This document shows positions 26,226-35,942 of a stretch of 39,089 bases of DNA, one piece after another. The notes beneath the pieces are model-generated. The model ran no database searches. It was not told the DNA's origin and saw only the letters and a list, made by a program, of their open reading frames with translations. Positions within the stretch are counted from its first letter, which is position 1. Every line of letters begins with the position of its first letter. The DNA is taken from positions 1 through 39,089 of the forward strand of contig JACXUM010000015.1 in NCBI GenBank assembly GCA_014763895.1. Reading direction: 5' to 3'. The stretch comes from Campylobacterales bacterium (GTDB lineage: Bacteria; Campylobacterota; Campylobacteria; Campylobacterales; Sulfurovaceae). Made by a program: the position numbers and the translations under genes.

Positions 26226-28100
26226 TCAGCTGTTGAGTTTGATCCGTACTTTTTTAGGATCAAAGAGGGCGATCGCTTCTTTGATCATAGGCTCTTCAAG
26301 GATAGTCGAAGGATTTTTTTCTTTCGCCGCTTCAGTTTCGCCTGCTTCCGGTGCGATACAGGAACTTTTCATCTCCACATCTTCGATCATCGATGAAGAG
26401 GCATTGCACTCTACTTCGGCTTCATTAGGATTAGCCGTTATTTTTTTTTTATCTTCTTCGATTCGGGGTTGCGATGTAGAAGGTTGTGCGATATTGACGA
26501 TCTTTGTTTCAAAACCGAAGAGTTCTTTGACAAACATATTGATCAGCCCCCAATGGGTGATCAAAAGCTTTTTTTCTTCACCTTCAGCCGTAGAGTGCCA
26601 TGTAAGCCGACCATTTTGGAAACTACCATAGGTGATATTGGCTTCAAAACAAGCTCCCAGCTCAAAATCTCTGTCAAATATTTTTTCAATCAGTGTCTCA
26701 AAGGTTTTTTCGTAAGAATCGGTTTGCTTCTCTTGTGAATATGTAACGACGGAGGAGTTCTTCAAGGCTGATTTGGGAGCGTCAGAAGGTTGTTGTATCT
26801 GGACTGTAGCTTCAGATATTTCTGTTACTTCTCTTTCGTTTTCAAGGTTATAATGAATTGGTTCAATTTCTTGGGCTTGAGAAGTCGGTTCTTCTGTTTT
26901 TGCCGTTGTACTTTGCGCACTTCTGATAGGCATTGCAGAGAGGATTTCATCCTGGGTAATAGTAATGACCTCTTCTTGACTTGATGATGTTGTAAGGGTA
27001 TCTTGCACATCATAAGCAGAAGAATGGATCTGCACGCCTTGCAGTTCATTTTTAAGTGATCTGATCATCGCATCGATCTCACGGATTTCCAGAGACTCCA
27101 TCATTTTAAAGAGGCTCAAGGTCAGCACGAATTCCCCATCACTCCCCAAAGCAAGCAGGCTTTTGGCTTCTGCAATAACCCTAAAGAAGCGTTCGATAAT
27201 CATAGGGGACAGTTTGGGATGATGTGAAAGCAGCAGTTCTTTGAGATAGAGCGTGAGTTCATCGAGAATCATCTCGGTTTCATAGTCTGCTGCCATTTTT
27301 ATAAATGCAAGAACTTTGGATCGGTCTTTTTGGATGATATCCTCAAGCAGGTTGGCAAGAAGACTTGGCTCGATGATCCCCAGCATACCCGTCACGGTTT
27401 CAACATCGACAAAATTTTTCGAATAAACGATTGCCTGGTCGAGCAAGGTGAGGGAATCCCTTAAACTTCCAGCCCCACTTCGCGCAATGATCTCAAGCGC
27501 CTCCGTTTCATATCCAATGTTTTCAAGATTGAGAATATGTTCAAGATGCTGACGAACCAGTTGCTGCGGTATCTTTTTAAACCTGAAATGCTGGGTCCTG
27601 GAAAGAATGGTCGCAGGCAGTTTAAGCGGGTCGGTGGTTGCAAGAATGAACTTAACAAAATCAGGTGGCTCTTCCAGGGTTTTGAGCAGTGCATTGAATG
27701 CCTGGGTGGTCAACATATGGACTTCATCGATGATAAAGATTTTGTAGCGTGCTGAGCTTGGCTTGTATTTGGTATGTTCGATCAGGTCTTTGATATCATC
27801 GATCCCTCGATTCGAAGCGGCATCCATTTCAATGATATCCATATGGCGGTTTTCAGTGGCCATCTGGCAATGGATACATTCACCGCAGGGATGAGAAGTG
27901 GTGCCTTTTTCGCATAGCAGTGATTTGGCAAAAATTCGTGCTGTGGAAGTCTTCCCACTTCCTCTAAGACCCGAAAAAAGATAGGCATGGGAAAGACGTT
28001 TACTTTCAAGAGATAGTGAAAGGGTTTCTGATACCGCCTCTTGACCAATCAGATCATTAAAAGTGGCAGGCCGGTATTTTCTTGCTAAAGCTAAAGACAC
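26226..28100 (-). CDS. dnaX: DNA polymerase III subunit tau (gamma by slippage)
   Basis: DnaX drives the clamp loader and, as tau, ties it to the polymerase and helicase. The 624-residue protein has the AAA+ Walker A GLRGSGKTS (about 44-52), a zinc knuckle with four Cys (CEKGTTSHPCGECIHC), the Walker B IIDEVHMLTTQAFNALLKTLEEPP and the LATTDPLKLPATILSRTQ sensor. A long low-complexity linker (about 360-470) precedes a C-terminal domain ending DPKKVRIKLNS. Start is GTG 28100 after AAGGAG. A run of ten A (26450-26441) near codon 551 is a likely slippage site. Confidence 0.95.
   Translation of the reverse strand: MSLALARKYRPATFNDLIGQEAVSETLSLSLESKRLSHAYLFSGLRGSGKTSTARIFAKSLLCEKGTTSHPCGECIHCQMATENRHMDIIEMDAASNRGIDDIKDLIEHTKYKPSSARYKIFIIDEVHMLTTQAFNALLKTLEEPPDFVKFILATTDPLKLPATILSRTQHFRFKKIPQQLVRQHLEHILNLENIGYETEALEIIARSGAGSLRDSLTLLDQAIVYSKNFVDVETVTGMLGIIEPSLLANLLEDIIQKDRSKVLAFIKMAADYETEMILDELTLYLKELLLSHHPKLSPMIIERFFRVIAEAKSLLALGSDGEFVLTLSLFKMMESLEIREIDAMIRSLKNELQGVQIHSSAYDVQDTLTTSSSQEEVITITQDEILSAMPIRSAQSTTAKTEEPTSQAQEIEPIHYNLENEREVTEISEATVQIQQPSDAPKSALKNSSVVTYSQEKQTDSYEKTFETLIEKIFDRDFELGACFEANITYGSFQNGRLTWHSTAEGEEKKLLITHWGLINMFVKELFGFETKIVNIAQPSTSQPRIEEDKKKITANPNEAEVECNASSSMIEDVEMKSSCIAPEAGETEAAKEKNPSTILEEPMIKEAIALFDPKKVRIKLNS
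26417..26450 (-). promoter_or_regulatory. Slippery A10 run with downstream stem-loop in dnaX
   Basis: On the coding strand ten consecutive A (26450-26441) encode the codons GAT AAA AAA AAA ATA around residue 551. Losing one A, or a +1 shift, gives TAA at once (26440-26438). Gaining one A, or a -1 shift, gives TAA three codons later (26433-26431). A 5-bp GC-rich stem (CGGCT at 26437-26433, AGCCG at 26421-26417, 11-nt loop) begins three bases after the run. The short product would lack the last 71 residues of tau. Confidence 0.65.
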
Positions 28101-28136
28101 AAAAACTCCTTCTTAATATAGTCTATCTTGATTTAT

Positions 28137-28142
28137 TTTATA
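28137..28142 (-). promoter_or_regulatory. -10 box for dnaX
   Basis: TATAAA preceded by CTAGG on the minus strand lies 36 nt before the dnaX GTG. It resembles the GG-plus -10 element of other promoters here. Confidence 0.4.
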
Positions 28143-28180
28143 CCTAGGTCATGATTTCTTATTGTAGTGAAATTTTACTT

Positions 28181-28194
28181 TTGGTTGGTATAAT
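28181..28194 (+). promoter_or_regulatory. Promoter-like site without a clear gene
   Basis: TTGGTTGGTATAAT, with the -10 TATAAT at 28189-28194, is as good as the promoters before rplY and leuS. The nearest plus-strand ORF of any length is leuS at 28437, which has its own -10 at 28395. A transcript from here would begin near 28201 and cover about 180 nt without a credible coding region. Confidence 0.4.
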
Positions 28195-28225
28195 TGAACA
28201 GACTATGTATCGTTTTATAAGAGGG

Positions 28226-28378
28226 TCAAAATGAAGCGGGAAGATCAATGCCAAAGGCAGTAACGTAAAAGATAGAGGCAGCAGTTCCAAGCAGCGTGTA
28301 GAGTGGTTTGGGCGCGGGTTTGAAAGCGGTGATCTTCGAGAGTGCAATACCTTTTAATAAACTGCAGCCTTGTTGGAA
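28226..28378 (-). pseudogene. Possible gene remnant between dnaX and leuS
   Basis: The minus strand has a 50-codon open stretch, closed upstream by a stop and ending in TGA at 28226. It reads like the C-terminus of a membrane protein (ITAFKPAPKPLYTLLGTAAS then IFYVTAFGIDLPASF). It has no ATG, GTG or TTG start. The hydrophobic segment and Pro/Lys pattern look like coding DNA, so it may be what is left of a lost gene. No family is recognised and chance is possible. Confidence 0.3.
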
Positions 28379-28387
28379 TTAATGACT

Positions 28388-28400
28388 ACTTAGGTATAAT
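28388..28400 (+). promoter_or_regulatory. Promoter for leuS
   Basis: ACTTAGGTATAAT, with the -10 TATAAT at 28395-28400, lies 36 nt before the leuS ATG. Confidence 0.55.
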
Positions 28401-28436
28401 CCCGCAAAGACAAATAGACCAACCAAGTGAGAAACA

Positions 28437-30881
28437 ATGAGTTACAATCCAAATGAGATTGAAGCCAAATGGCAGAAACAGTGGGATGATGAGCAGGCCT
28501 TCGAGCCGTCTGATTCACATGAGCAGAAGAAGAAATATATCCTCAGTATGTTCCCCTTCCCAAGTGGAAGACTCCATATGGGGCATGTGAGAAATTACGC
28601 AATCGGTGATGCAATCGCGCGATATTACAGAAAGCAAAATTATAATGTATTGCATCCGATCGGTTGGGATGCATTCGGTATGCCAGCAGAAAATGCAGCT
28701 ATCAAGCATGGCCGTCATCCTAAAGATTGGACCTATTCAAACATCGATTATATGAGAGGCGAATTGAATGCACTCGGGCTCTCTTTTTCCAAAACACGTG
28801 AGTTTGCCACTTGTGATCCGCTTTATACTAGATGGGAACAAGAATTCATCATTAAGATGTATGAGAGTAAACTGCTTTTCCGTGAGTCTACTACGGTCAA
28901 CTGGTGTGAGAGTTGCCATACGGTGTTGGCAAATGAGCAGGTAGAAGAAGGGTGCTGTTGGCGTTGTGACAATCCTGTGCAGCTTAAAGAAATGCCTGGA
29001 TACTACCTGGATATCATCAAGTACGCTGATGAACTGCTTAATGATCTAAAAATTCTTGAAGGTAAATGGCCGCATCAGGTGCTTACAATGCAGGAAAATT
29101 GGATCGGTAAATCCGAGGGGTTGGAGTTTGAGTTTGAATTAAGCGAAGAGAGTAAGGCGAAACTTGACGGTAGATTTGAGAAATATACTGTTTTTACCAC
29201 ACGTCCGGACACCATTTATGGGGTAACCTATTCGGCACTGGCAGCAGAGCATCCGATCACCAAGTATCTTGTTGAAAACGGTTTGGTGGAGAGTGAGGTT
29301 GCGCAAAAGATCACGCACATTGCCAATATGAGTGAGCGTGAAAGGGCACAATCGGACAAAGAAGGATATTCGCTTGGGATTACAGTGATTCATCCACTCA
29401 CAGGTGAAGAAGTGCCGGTATGGACAGCGAACTTTGTACTTGCAAGTTATGGCGGCGGTGCTGTTATGGCAGTACCTGCGCATGATGAGAGAGATTATGA
29501 GTTTGCAACCAAGTATGACTTGCCTATCAAAAGGGTGATCAGCGGCTCGGAAAAACTACCTTATACGGGTGAGGGTGAGCTTATCGATTCTGCAGCATTT
29601 ACCGGACTCATTAATCAGCAAGCCAAAGCCAAGATCATTGGAATGTTTGAAGAAGCTGGATTTGGCAAAGGAAAGATCAATTACAAATTAAGAAACTGGG
29701 GTGTCAGCCGTCAGCGTTACTGGGGTGCTCCGATTCCTTTCGTGCATTGTAAGCATTGTGGACTGGTTCCGGAAAAAGCAGAGAATCTTCCTGTAGCACT
29801 GCCGGATGATGTAGAAATAACCGGTGAGGGTAATCCGTTGGACAACCATCCTACGTGGAAATATTGTGATTGCCCAAAATGCGGGAAAGCGGCGATCCGT
29901 GAGACCGATACGCTTGATACTTTTGTGCAGTCAAGCTGGTATCAGTTCCGTTATGCGACAAATCCTAAGAAATGGAATGAAATAGGAATCGATAAAGAAG
30001 ATGCGGCATACTGGATGGGAGTAGACCAGTATATCGGCGGGATTGAACATGCTATACTTCACTTGCTTTATGCACGGTTCTTCACCAAAGTACTTCGTGA
30101 TCTGGGATATGTGGATATCGATGAACCGTTTGAGAGACTCTTAACCCAGGGAATGGTTACCATGGACGGGGCAAAAATGAGTAAGTCCAAAGGCAATACG
30201 GTAGACCCTGACAAGCTTATTGAAAAGTATGGGGCAGATACGGCAAGACTCTTTATCCTATTTGCTGCACCTCCGCAAAAAGAACTTGAGTGGAACGATA
30301 ATGCAGTTGAAGGAGCATTTAAATTTATCCGAAGACTCTTTGACAGAGCCGATAAAGTTACAATAGACCACCTGCCAAATATCGACCATGAGATGCTAAA
30401 TAAAGAGTCAAAGCTTGCACGCCAAAAGGTTTATGAAGCACTTCAAAAATCCGGAGATGTCTATGAAAAGACCTTTGCGTTCAATACACTCATCGCAGCC
30501 TGTATGGAAGCGCTCAATGCGCTTGATAGACAAAATGACGAAGCGGTCTGGAGCGAAGGGATGTACGTAATGCTCAACTTGCTTGAGCCTATCATTCCGC
30601 ATGCGGCTTCGGAATTAAGCGAAAGACTCTTTAAACGTGCCAATCTTTCTGATACCCTGAAGATCAGAAAGGAAGTTTTCGTGCAGGACAGCATTCTTTA
30701 TGTGGTAATGATTGGCGGGAAAAAAAGAACTGAGATTGAGGTCTCACCAAGTATTTCATCAGAAGAAATCCTTGCTTTGGCCAAAGAAGCAGGATACAAA
30801 TGGCTTGAGGGTATGTGTATCGTCAAAGAAGTGGTTGTCCCGGGAAAACTGGTTAATCTTGCGGTAAAACCGGCAACTTAG
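28437..30881 (+). CDS. leuS: Leucyl-tRNA synthetase
   Basis: LeuRS attaches leucine to its tRNAs. The 814-residue class I enzyme has the HIGH-type motif [12 protein letters not shown] (about 47-58), a zinc-finger-like [21 protein letters not shown], the editing domain with [12 protein letters not shown], a second CPKCGK element, and the KMSKSKGN loop near residue 579. Length is normal for bacteria and no motif is missing. It heads the leuS-lptE-folC-mfd run seen in related genomes. Confidence 0.96.
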   Translation: MSYNPNEIEAKWQKQWDDEQAFEPSDSHEQKKKYILSMFPFPSGRLHMGHVRNYAIGDAIARYYRKQNYNVLHPIGWDAFGMPAENAAIKHGRHPKDWTYSNIDYMRGELNALGLSFSKTREFATCDPLYTRWEQEFIIKMYESKLLFRESTTVNWCESCHTVLANEQVEEGCCWRCDNPVQLKEMPGYYLDIIKYADELLNDLKILEGKWPHQVLTMQENWIGKSEGLEFEFELSEESKAKLDGRFEKYTVFTTRPDTIYGVTYSALAAEHPITKYLVENGLVESEVAQKITHIANMSERERAQSDKEGYSLGITVIHPLTGEEVPVWTANFVLASYGGGAVMAVPAHDERDYEFATKYDLPIKRVISGSEKLPYTGEGELIDSAAFTGLINQQAKAKIIGMFEEAGFGKGKINYKLRNWGVSRQRYWGAPIPFVHCKHCGLVPEKAENLPVALPDDVEITGEGNPLDNHPTWKYCDCPKCGKAAIRETDTLDTFVQSSWYQFRYATNPKKWNEIGIDKEDAAYWMGVDQYIGGIEHAILHLLYARFFTKVLRDLGYVDIDEPFERLLTQGMVTMDGAKMSKSKGNTVDPDKLIEKYGADTARLFILFAAPPQKELEWNDNAVEGAFKFIRRLFDRADKVTIDHLPNIDHEMLNKESKLARQKVYEALQKSGDVYEKTFAFNTLIAACMEALNALDRQNDEAVWSEGMYVMLNLLEPIIPHAASELSERLFKRANLSDTLKIRKEVFVQDSILYVVMIGGKKRTEIEVSPSISSEEILALAKEAGYKWLEGMCIVKEVVVPGKLVNLAVKPAT

Positions 30882-30957
30882 CGAGTAAGTGGAAAGTAGT
30901 AATTTAGCAATGATTGTGTGCGGGAAAGCACTGCTTTTATGTATTGGAGAAAAGAAA

Positions 30958-31521
30958 ATGATACCATTTTATAAAAGTTTTTCGCAGAAAAATAAACCAA
31001 AACTTTTCACTTTTCATTTTTCATTTTTCACTCTGTTGCTGCTTGTAGCCGTAACAGGTTGCGGTTATAAACCTTCCTCCCATGCAATTTCGAACCTTTT
31101 TTCTGATACCGTTTACATTGAGGTGCATGTAGACAGGGTGGAGCCTGAGAATGCGCCGTTCTTAAAAGATGAAATGAACCGTATGGTATATACCCGTTTT
31201 GGCGGTAAAGTTGTTCCCAAAGAGCAAGCACAGAGTCAGATCATTGTCACCTATGCGGGAACTACTTTTACTCCTTTGGCCTATAAGAACGGATATGTAT
31301 CCCGTTATCGTACTAACGTTAGTGTCAACTTTGAAATGTTGACAAAACAAGGCAAGTTGACAAAAAGGATCAATGCGATCCAGGAAGCCGATATCCAAAC
31401 AAGTTCTCTCCTTTCGACAACCTTGAGAATACAGGCTATACATAATGGACTTGAAAAAGCAATGGATGAGTTTTTGGCCTATGCCAGTGCCAAAGGTTTG
31501 ACTTTGGAACATGAAAAGTAA
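30958..31521 (+). CDS. lptE: LptE-family LPS-assembly lipoprotein
   Basis: LptE plugs and supports the LptD channel that delivers LPS to the outer membrane. The 187-residue product has a lipoprotein signal ending VTGC followed by GYKPSS, the usual LptE start. After it come the FSDTVYIEVHVDR strand and a two-helix C-terminus (LSTTLRIQAIHNGLEKAMDEFL). GGAGAAAAGAAA supports ATG 30958; the frame is open from 30889 but that part is not signal-like. Its stop shares a base with the folC ATG. Assignment rests on position after leuS plus the fold pattern. Confidence 0.8.
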   Translation: MIPFYKSFSQKNKPKLFTFHFSFFTLLLLVAVTGCGYKPSSHAISNLFSDTVYIEVHVDRVEPENAPFLKDEMNRMVYTRFGGKVVPKEQAQSQIIVTYAGTTFTPLAYKNGYVSRYRTNVSVNFEMLTKQGKLTKRINAIQEADIQTSSLLSTTLRIQAIHNGLEKAMDEFLAYASAKGLTLEHEK

Positions 31522-32693
31522 TGGAAAATTTAGAACATTTTTTAGACTCCAAGCCGCTTTATTATCAAGAGATCGACCATGAGCGCATCAAGGTTGCTTA
31601 TGGGGTACTCAAACCTCATATCAAGCATCCAAGAACGGTACATATCGTCGGAACGAACGGTAAAGGGTCTACCGGCCGGATTGTGGCATATTTGGCCTAT
31701 AAAAGCGGTTTAAACGTAGGGCATTACTCTTCTCCCCATATCATGAAATTCAATGAACGTATCTGGCTCAACGGTGAAGATGCCAGTGTTGAGGTTTTAG
31801 AAACGGCACATCAGAAACTCTTCCCTATTCTTGGCAGAGAACTTTCTGAAGCGTTGAGCTATTTTGAGTATACCACGCTTTTAGCTTTGGTTGTTTTTGA
31901 ACATGTTGATCTGATGGTGCTTGAAGCGGGGCTTGGCGGTGAACACGATGCGACGAATGTTTGCGACAAAGAACTCAGTATCATTACACCTATCGGTCTT
32001 GATCATCAGGCGTTTTTGGGTGATACGATAAGCCAGATTGCGGCTACGAAGATACGCAGTATTCAAAAAGCAGCGTTGATCGCACCGCAGATACATGAAG
32101 AGGTTATCACTATAGCCAAAGAGATAGCGAGCGAAAAAAAGGCAAAACTTTTTTTGAGTTCCGATCTTCCTGAAGATATACGGACGGTTCAAAATCTCAA
32201 AGAGATCGCCAGACAAAAAGGTTGGGGAGCGTATCTGGCGGATAATGCGATGGTGTCCTTGCAGGCATTGGATATCATGGGTATTCCTTATAGATTAGAT
32301 GATCTTTTAGGGATAGAACTCTTTGGACGTTTTTATCTGTGGCGCAAGAATGTGCGTATCGATGTGGGGCATAACCCTCTTGCTGCAAGTGCGATCGAAA
32401 AAGCGCTCGATCACAAAGTGGTACTTATTTACAATAGTCTGGATGATAAAGATTATGAAGAGGTATTGCGAAGACTAAGACCAAAAGTCAAGCGAGTCGA
32501 GATCATTCCTATCTATTCCCAGCGTGCGACGACCATCTTCAAAATAGAAGAGGCACTTCAAAAGGTCGGGCTTCCTTACAGTTATTTTGAAGGAAAGATA
32601 GAAGATGATGAACGGTATCTTGTCTTTGGCTCTTTTTATGTCGTAGAAGCGTTCCTGAAAGAATTAAAAATTAAAAATGAGAAATTGATGTAG
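31521..32693 (+). CDS. folC: Folylpolyglutamate synthase/dihydrofolate synthase
   Basis: FolC adds glutamate to dihydropteroate and to folates. The 390-residue Mur-ligase-like protein has the P-loop VGTNGKGSTGR (44-51), the omega-loop YSSPHIMKFNERIWLNGE, the EAGLGGEHDATNV segment and ITPIGLDHQAFLGDT, followed by a C-terminal domain with DVGHNPLAASAIEKAL. All signatures are present. It starts at TAATG, overlapping lptE by one base. Together with pabB in this window it covers two folate steps. Confidence 0.93.
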   Translation: MENLEHFLDSKPLYYQEIDHERIKVAYGVLKPHIKHPRTVHIVGTNGKGSTGRIVAYLAYKSGLNVGHYSSPHIMKFNERIWLNGEDASVEVLETAHQKLFPILGRELSEALSYFEYTTLLALVVFEHVDLMVLEAGLGGEHDATNVCDKELSIITPIGLDHQAFLGDTISQIAATKIRSIQKAALIAPQIHEEVITIAKEIASEKKAKLFLSSDLPEDIRTVQNLKEIARQKGWGAYLADNAMVSLQALDIMGIPYRLDDLLGIELFGRFYLWRKNVRIDVGHNPLAASAIEKALDHKVVLIYNSLDDKDYEEVLRRLRPKVKRVEIIPIYSQRATTIFKIEEALQKVGLPYSYFEGKIEDDERYLVFGSFYVVEAFLKELKIKNEKLM

Positions 32694-32713
32694 GGTGCGT
32701 TTGCCAGTGCACC
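32691..32713 (+). repeat. Short GGTGC...GCACC inverted repeat
   Basis: Between folC and mfd, GGTGC (32694-32698) and GCACC (32709-32713) flank a 10-nt loop. Its TAGGGTGCGT opening resembles common intergenic palindromic elements in other bacteria, but only one copy is seen here. Confidence 0.3.
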
Positions 32714-32744
32714 AATCGTTAAAAATGGACCAAAGGGAATGGGA

Positions 32745-35720
32745 ATGATGTATCAAAGTAATATTTACGAATACCTTGAAACACTTCAAGAGAACAAATT
32801 GCTTATCTGCAAAGACGACAAAGAAGCTCAGCAGATAAGGGATGTTGCCTTTTTGCTTGGCTTTGAATCTTTTGTGCTTCCTGATCTAAGAGTACAGAGA
32901 GGCGAAGATCTTCGATCTTACAGTGAAGAGATACAATCACTTCTGGTACAACTTGCCTATTATCACAGAAGCCAAACAAAAAAGGTGCTGATCTCCCCGC
33001 TTCGAACCCTTTTGGTACCTTTCCCTAAACCCGAATGTTTCGGTAGTGAGATGATAGCCTTCGGTGATAAGCTGGATCTGAATGCTTTTAAAGAGAAGCT
33101 CTACCGGTGGGGATATCATTTTGTGGATATTGCTTCAAGCAAAGGGGAGGTTTCATTCCGTGGGGATATCATCGATATCTACCCTATCAATGCCGATCAT
33201 CCCTACCGTATCTCACTTTTTGATGATGAGGTCGAAGCGATCCATCCCTATGATGAAGGGAGCCAAAAGAGGCTGAATGAAGAATTGGAAGCCATAGAGA
33301 TACTTCCTGCATTTCTTGCTTTGGACGAAACACAGTATGAAGCGCTGCAAAACAGGGTTGAACACAGCCGTTACGATACCTTTATCAAAGATATTGATGC
33401 GTTGGGGCTTTGGCAGCTGGATACTTTGGCCAAAAGTGCTCTGGAGCAGTTTTCGGGGGTATTTACAGGTGATCTGCAGGAAGAGATCAAAGAGATCTAT
33501 GAATTGAATGAACCGCTGATTACACGTGAATCCTTTTCTCTGCCGGTCATTGATCAGGCAAAGCGCTACCGTGATCTTGAAGTTGCCGATGCAAATAAAC
33601 TGCTTAGTGCCCATAAAGATAAGCAGATCATAGTGATCGCCAAAAACGAGAGTATCGTACGTGGTTCACAGCTGGAGAGTTTTGATACTATTACTTTTGT
33701 TTACCAGGATGGTATCGTCAATCTTTTAGGACCGGATAAACTGATCCTTTCTTTGAACAAGCCGCTCAAGCGTAAGCGTGTCAAAAAGCCGACCCTCATC
33801 CTTGATGAGCTCAAACAGGGTGATTATGTCGTACACGAAAACCATGGGGTGGGGATATTTAAAGGGATTGAAAAAAGGGAGGTACTGGGAGCGACAAGCG
33901 AATTTGTCGTGATGGTCTATCAGAATGAGGATACCCTGCTTATCCCGGTATCCAGCTTGGAAGTGATCGACCGTTATGTGGCTGAAGGCGGTGCGCTTCC
34001 GGCACTGGATAAACTGGGGAAAGCCAGCTTTAGAAACCTCAAAAGCAAAGTTCGTGAGAAGCTCTTTGCCATTGCTTCTGCGATCATCAACCTTTCAGCC
34101 CAGCGTCACCTCAAAAAAGGGATCGTTCTTCAAACGGACATGGAAGAACAAGCCGTTTTCATGGCTAAGGCAGGATTTATCCATACCGAAGACCAGGAGC
34201 GTGCGATCCATGAAATGCTCTTGGACATGGCGAGCGGCCGTATGATGGATAGGCTGCTCAGTGCGGATGTGGGGTTTGGCAAAACAGAGGTAGCGATGAA
34301 CGGAATGTTCGCAGCAGTCAAGAACGGATATCAGGCGATGATGATTGCGCCTACTACACTGCTAAGCTCGCAGCATTACAAAAGTCTCAAAACCCGCTTT
34401 GAAGAGTTTGGTATAAAGGTCGCCAGACTGGATAGATTTACTTCGACCAAAGAAAAGAGTACGATCCTAAAAGGCATTACCGAAGGTACCATCGATGTTG
34501 TGGTAGGAACCCATGCATTGCTTAAAGCCAGGTTCAAGAACCTGGCGCTTGTCGTCATCGATGAAGAGCATAAGTTCGGGGTGAAACAAAAAGAGGCGCT
34601 TAAAGAGATCGCTATCGATGTACACCTGCTCAGTATGAGTGCTACGCCGATCCCAAGAAGCCTTAACCTGGCGCTTTCCCAGATCAAAAGTTTTTCTGAG
34701 ATACTCACGCCGCCTATGGAACGTAAAGGGGTACGTACTTTTGTCAAAAGCTATGATGAGAAGATCATTAAAGAGGCGATCAGCAGAGAAATGCGTCGCG
34801 GCGGACAGATCTTTTATGTTTTCAACTCCATCGCAGGCATCGAAGAGAAGAAAAAAGAGCTGCTGGAGATCCTGCCTAAACTTCGTATCGCAGTGCTTCA
34901 TTCAAAGGTTTCGCCAACGGAAACTGAAGATGAGATGATGAAGTTCGAAGCGGGTGAGTATGATGTGCTTCTTTCTACTTCCATCGTCGAATCGGGTATC
35001 CATATGCCGCATGCCAATACGATGATCGTAGACGGCGCTGACAGTTTCGGGATCGCTGATCTTCATCAGCTGCGCGGGCGCGTCGGGCGTGGAACCAAAG
35101 AGGGATATTGCTATTTTATGGTTACGGATAAAGACCGGCTTACCGACAATGCCAAACGAAGGCTGCTGGCGCTTGAGTCCCATTCCGATCTTGGCAGCGG
35201 TGCAGTTTTGGCATTCCATGATCTTGAGATCAGGGGCGGGGGTAACATTATCGGAGAAGCACAGAGTGGACATATCAAGCAGATAGGCTATTCACTCTAT
35301 CTAAGGATGCTTGAAGATGCGATTCGCCAGCTCAGCGGGGAACACAAAGAAGCCGAGCAGCATGTGGATATGAAACTCTCTGTCAACGCCTATCTCAACG
35401 AAGACCTTATCGGCGAGGACAGGCTGCGTCTGGAACTCTACCGTCGTCTGTCGCTTTGCGAAAGTGCGGGGGAAGTCTATGAGATCGAAGAAGAGATCGC
35501 AGACCGATTTGGCAAGCTCGATACGATTACCAGACAGTTCATCGATATCATGGTCATGAAAGTGCTTGCAAAAGATAAAGGTATCGCCAAAGTCTCCTCT
35601 TACGGAGAGAATGTCTTTATGGAATTTGTTGATGAGGGTAAAGAACGGGTGGTTCTGAAGTCGCCGAGCAAAGACGACGATGATATCATTGGAACGGCGA
35701 TGGGGTATCTTAAAAATTAA
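32745..35720 (+). CDS. mfd: Transcription-repair coupling factor
   Basis: Mfd removes RNA polymerase stalled at DNA damage and recruits UvrA. The 991-residue protein has an N-terminal UvrB-like part, a CarD-like polymerase-interaction domain (LKQGDYVVHENHGVGIFKGI), and a RecG-like motor with the Walker A LLSADVGFGKTEVA, the DEEH box VVIDEEHKFGVKQ and SATPIPRSLNLALS. DQLRGRVGRG-type motif VI (HQLRGRVGRG) and a C-terminal TRCF domain follow. It is shorter than E. coli Mfd (about 1150), mainly at the N-terminus. Three in-frame ATGs lie at 32739, 32745 and 32748; 32745 has the best spacing. Confidence 0.95.
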   Translation: MMYQSNIYEYLETLQENKLLICKDDKEAQQIRDVAFLLGFESFVLPDLRVQRGEDLRSYSEEIQSLLVQLAYYHRSQTKKVLISPLRTLLVPFPKPECFGSEMIAFGDKLDLNAFKEKLYRWGYHFVDIASSKGEVSFRGDIIDIYPINADHPYRISLFDDEVEAIHPYDEGSQKRLNEELEAIEILPAFLALDETQYEALQNRVEHSRYDTFIKDIDALGLWQLDTLAKSALEQFSGVFTGDLQEEIKEIYELNEPLITRESFSLPVIDQAKRYRDLEVADANKLLSAHKDKQIIVIAKNESIVRGSQLESFDTITFVYQDGIVNLLGPDKLILSLNKPLKRKRVKKPTLILDELKQGDYVVHENHGVGIFKGIEKREVLGATSEFVVMVYQNEDTLLIPVSSLEVIDRYVAEGGALPALDKLGKASFRNLKSKVREKLFAIASAIINLSAQRHLKKGIVLQTDMEEQAVFMAKAGFIHTEDQERAIHEMLLDMASGRMMDRLLSADVGFGKTEVAMNGMFAAVKNGYQAMMIAPTTLLSSQHYKSLKTRFEEFGIKVARLDRFTSTKEKSTILKGITEGTIDVVVGTHALLKARFKNLALVVIDEEHKFGVKQKEALKEIAIDVHLLSMSATPIPRSLNLALSQIKSFSEILTPPMERKGVRTFVKSYDEKIIKEAISREMRRGGQIFYVFNSIAGIEEKKKELLEILPKLRIAVLHSKVSPTETEDEMMKFEAGEYDVLLSTSIVESGIHMPHANTMIVDGADSFGIADLHQLRGRVGRGTKEGYCYFMVTDKDRLTDNAKRRLLALESHSDLGSGAVLAFHDLEIRGGGNIIGEAQSGHIKQIGYSLYLRMLEDAIRQLSGEHKEAEQHVDMKLSVNAYLNEDLIGEDRLRLELYRRLSLCESAGEVYEIEEEIADRFGKLDTITRQFIDIMVMKVLAKDKGIAKVSSYGENVFMEFVDEGKERVVLKSPSKDDDDIIGTAMGYLKN

Positions 35721-35866
35721 AAAAACTGTATTTAATTTATTATAATTAATTAATAAGTGAATATTATAAACCTTGTTTAAGCAAAATTGATTTATCATCT
35801 TGCTCATTTTCTTTTTCATGTATGAGGAAGGAAAAGGGAAAGAAAACTTTCAAATTCATTTCACAC
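35721..35866 (+). other. Leader region upstream of the riboswitch
   Basis: This AT-rich gap holds TATAAT at 35741-35746 and TATAAA at 35765-35770, either of which could be the -10 for the riboswitch transcript. No ORF is supported in it. Confidence 0.35.
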
Positions 35867-35942
35867 AGTACATAAAGCCAAACTATCTGTGAGGATAGGA
35901 CGGAAAGCCACGGATCTTACACAAGACCGCCGGGTTGCTACT
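35867..35942 (+). ncRNA. Class I cyclic-di-GMP riboswitch aptamer (GEMM-I)
   Basis: The conserved core is visible in order: GCCAAAC, a stem CTATCT/GGATAG (35883-35888 and 35893-35898) closed by a GNRA-type GTGA tetraloop, GGACGGAAAGCCACGG, a second stem (GG.TCTT with AAGACC, loop ACAC), then GCCGGGTTGC. In GEMM-I RNAs the tetraloop docks on the second helix and the GGACG...AAGCC junction holds the ligand. AGTA (35867-35870) and TACT (35939-35942) can close the basal helix. It lies 36 bp upstream of the surface protein start. Confidence 0.88.

Noticed and set aside
28200-28380. 4.5S (SRP) RNA gene beside dnaX
   Set aside because: The diagnostic GGAAGCAGCC-type apical loop is not present, although the location is a usual one for that gene.
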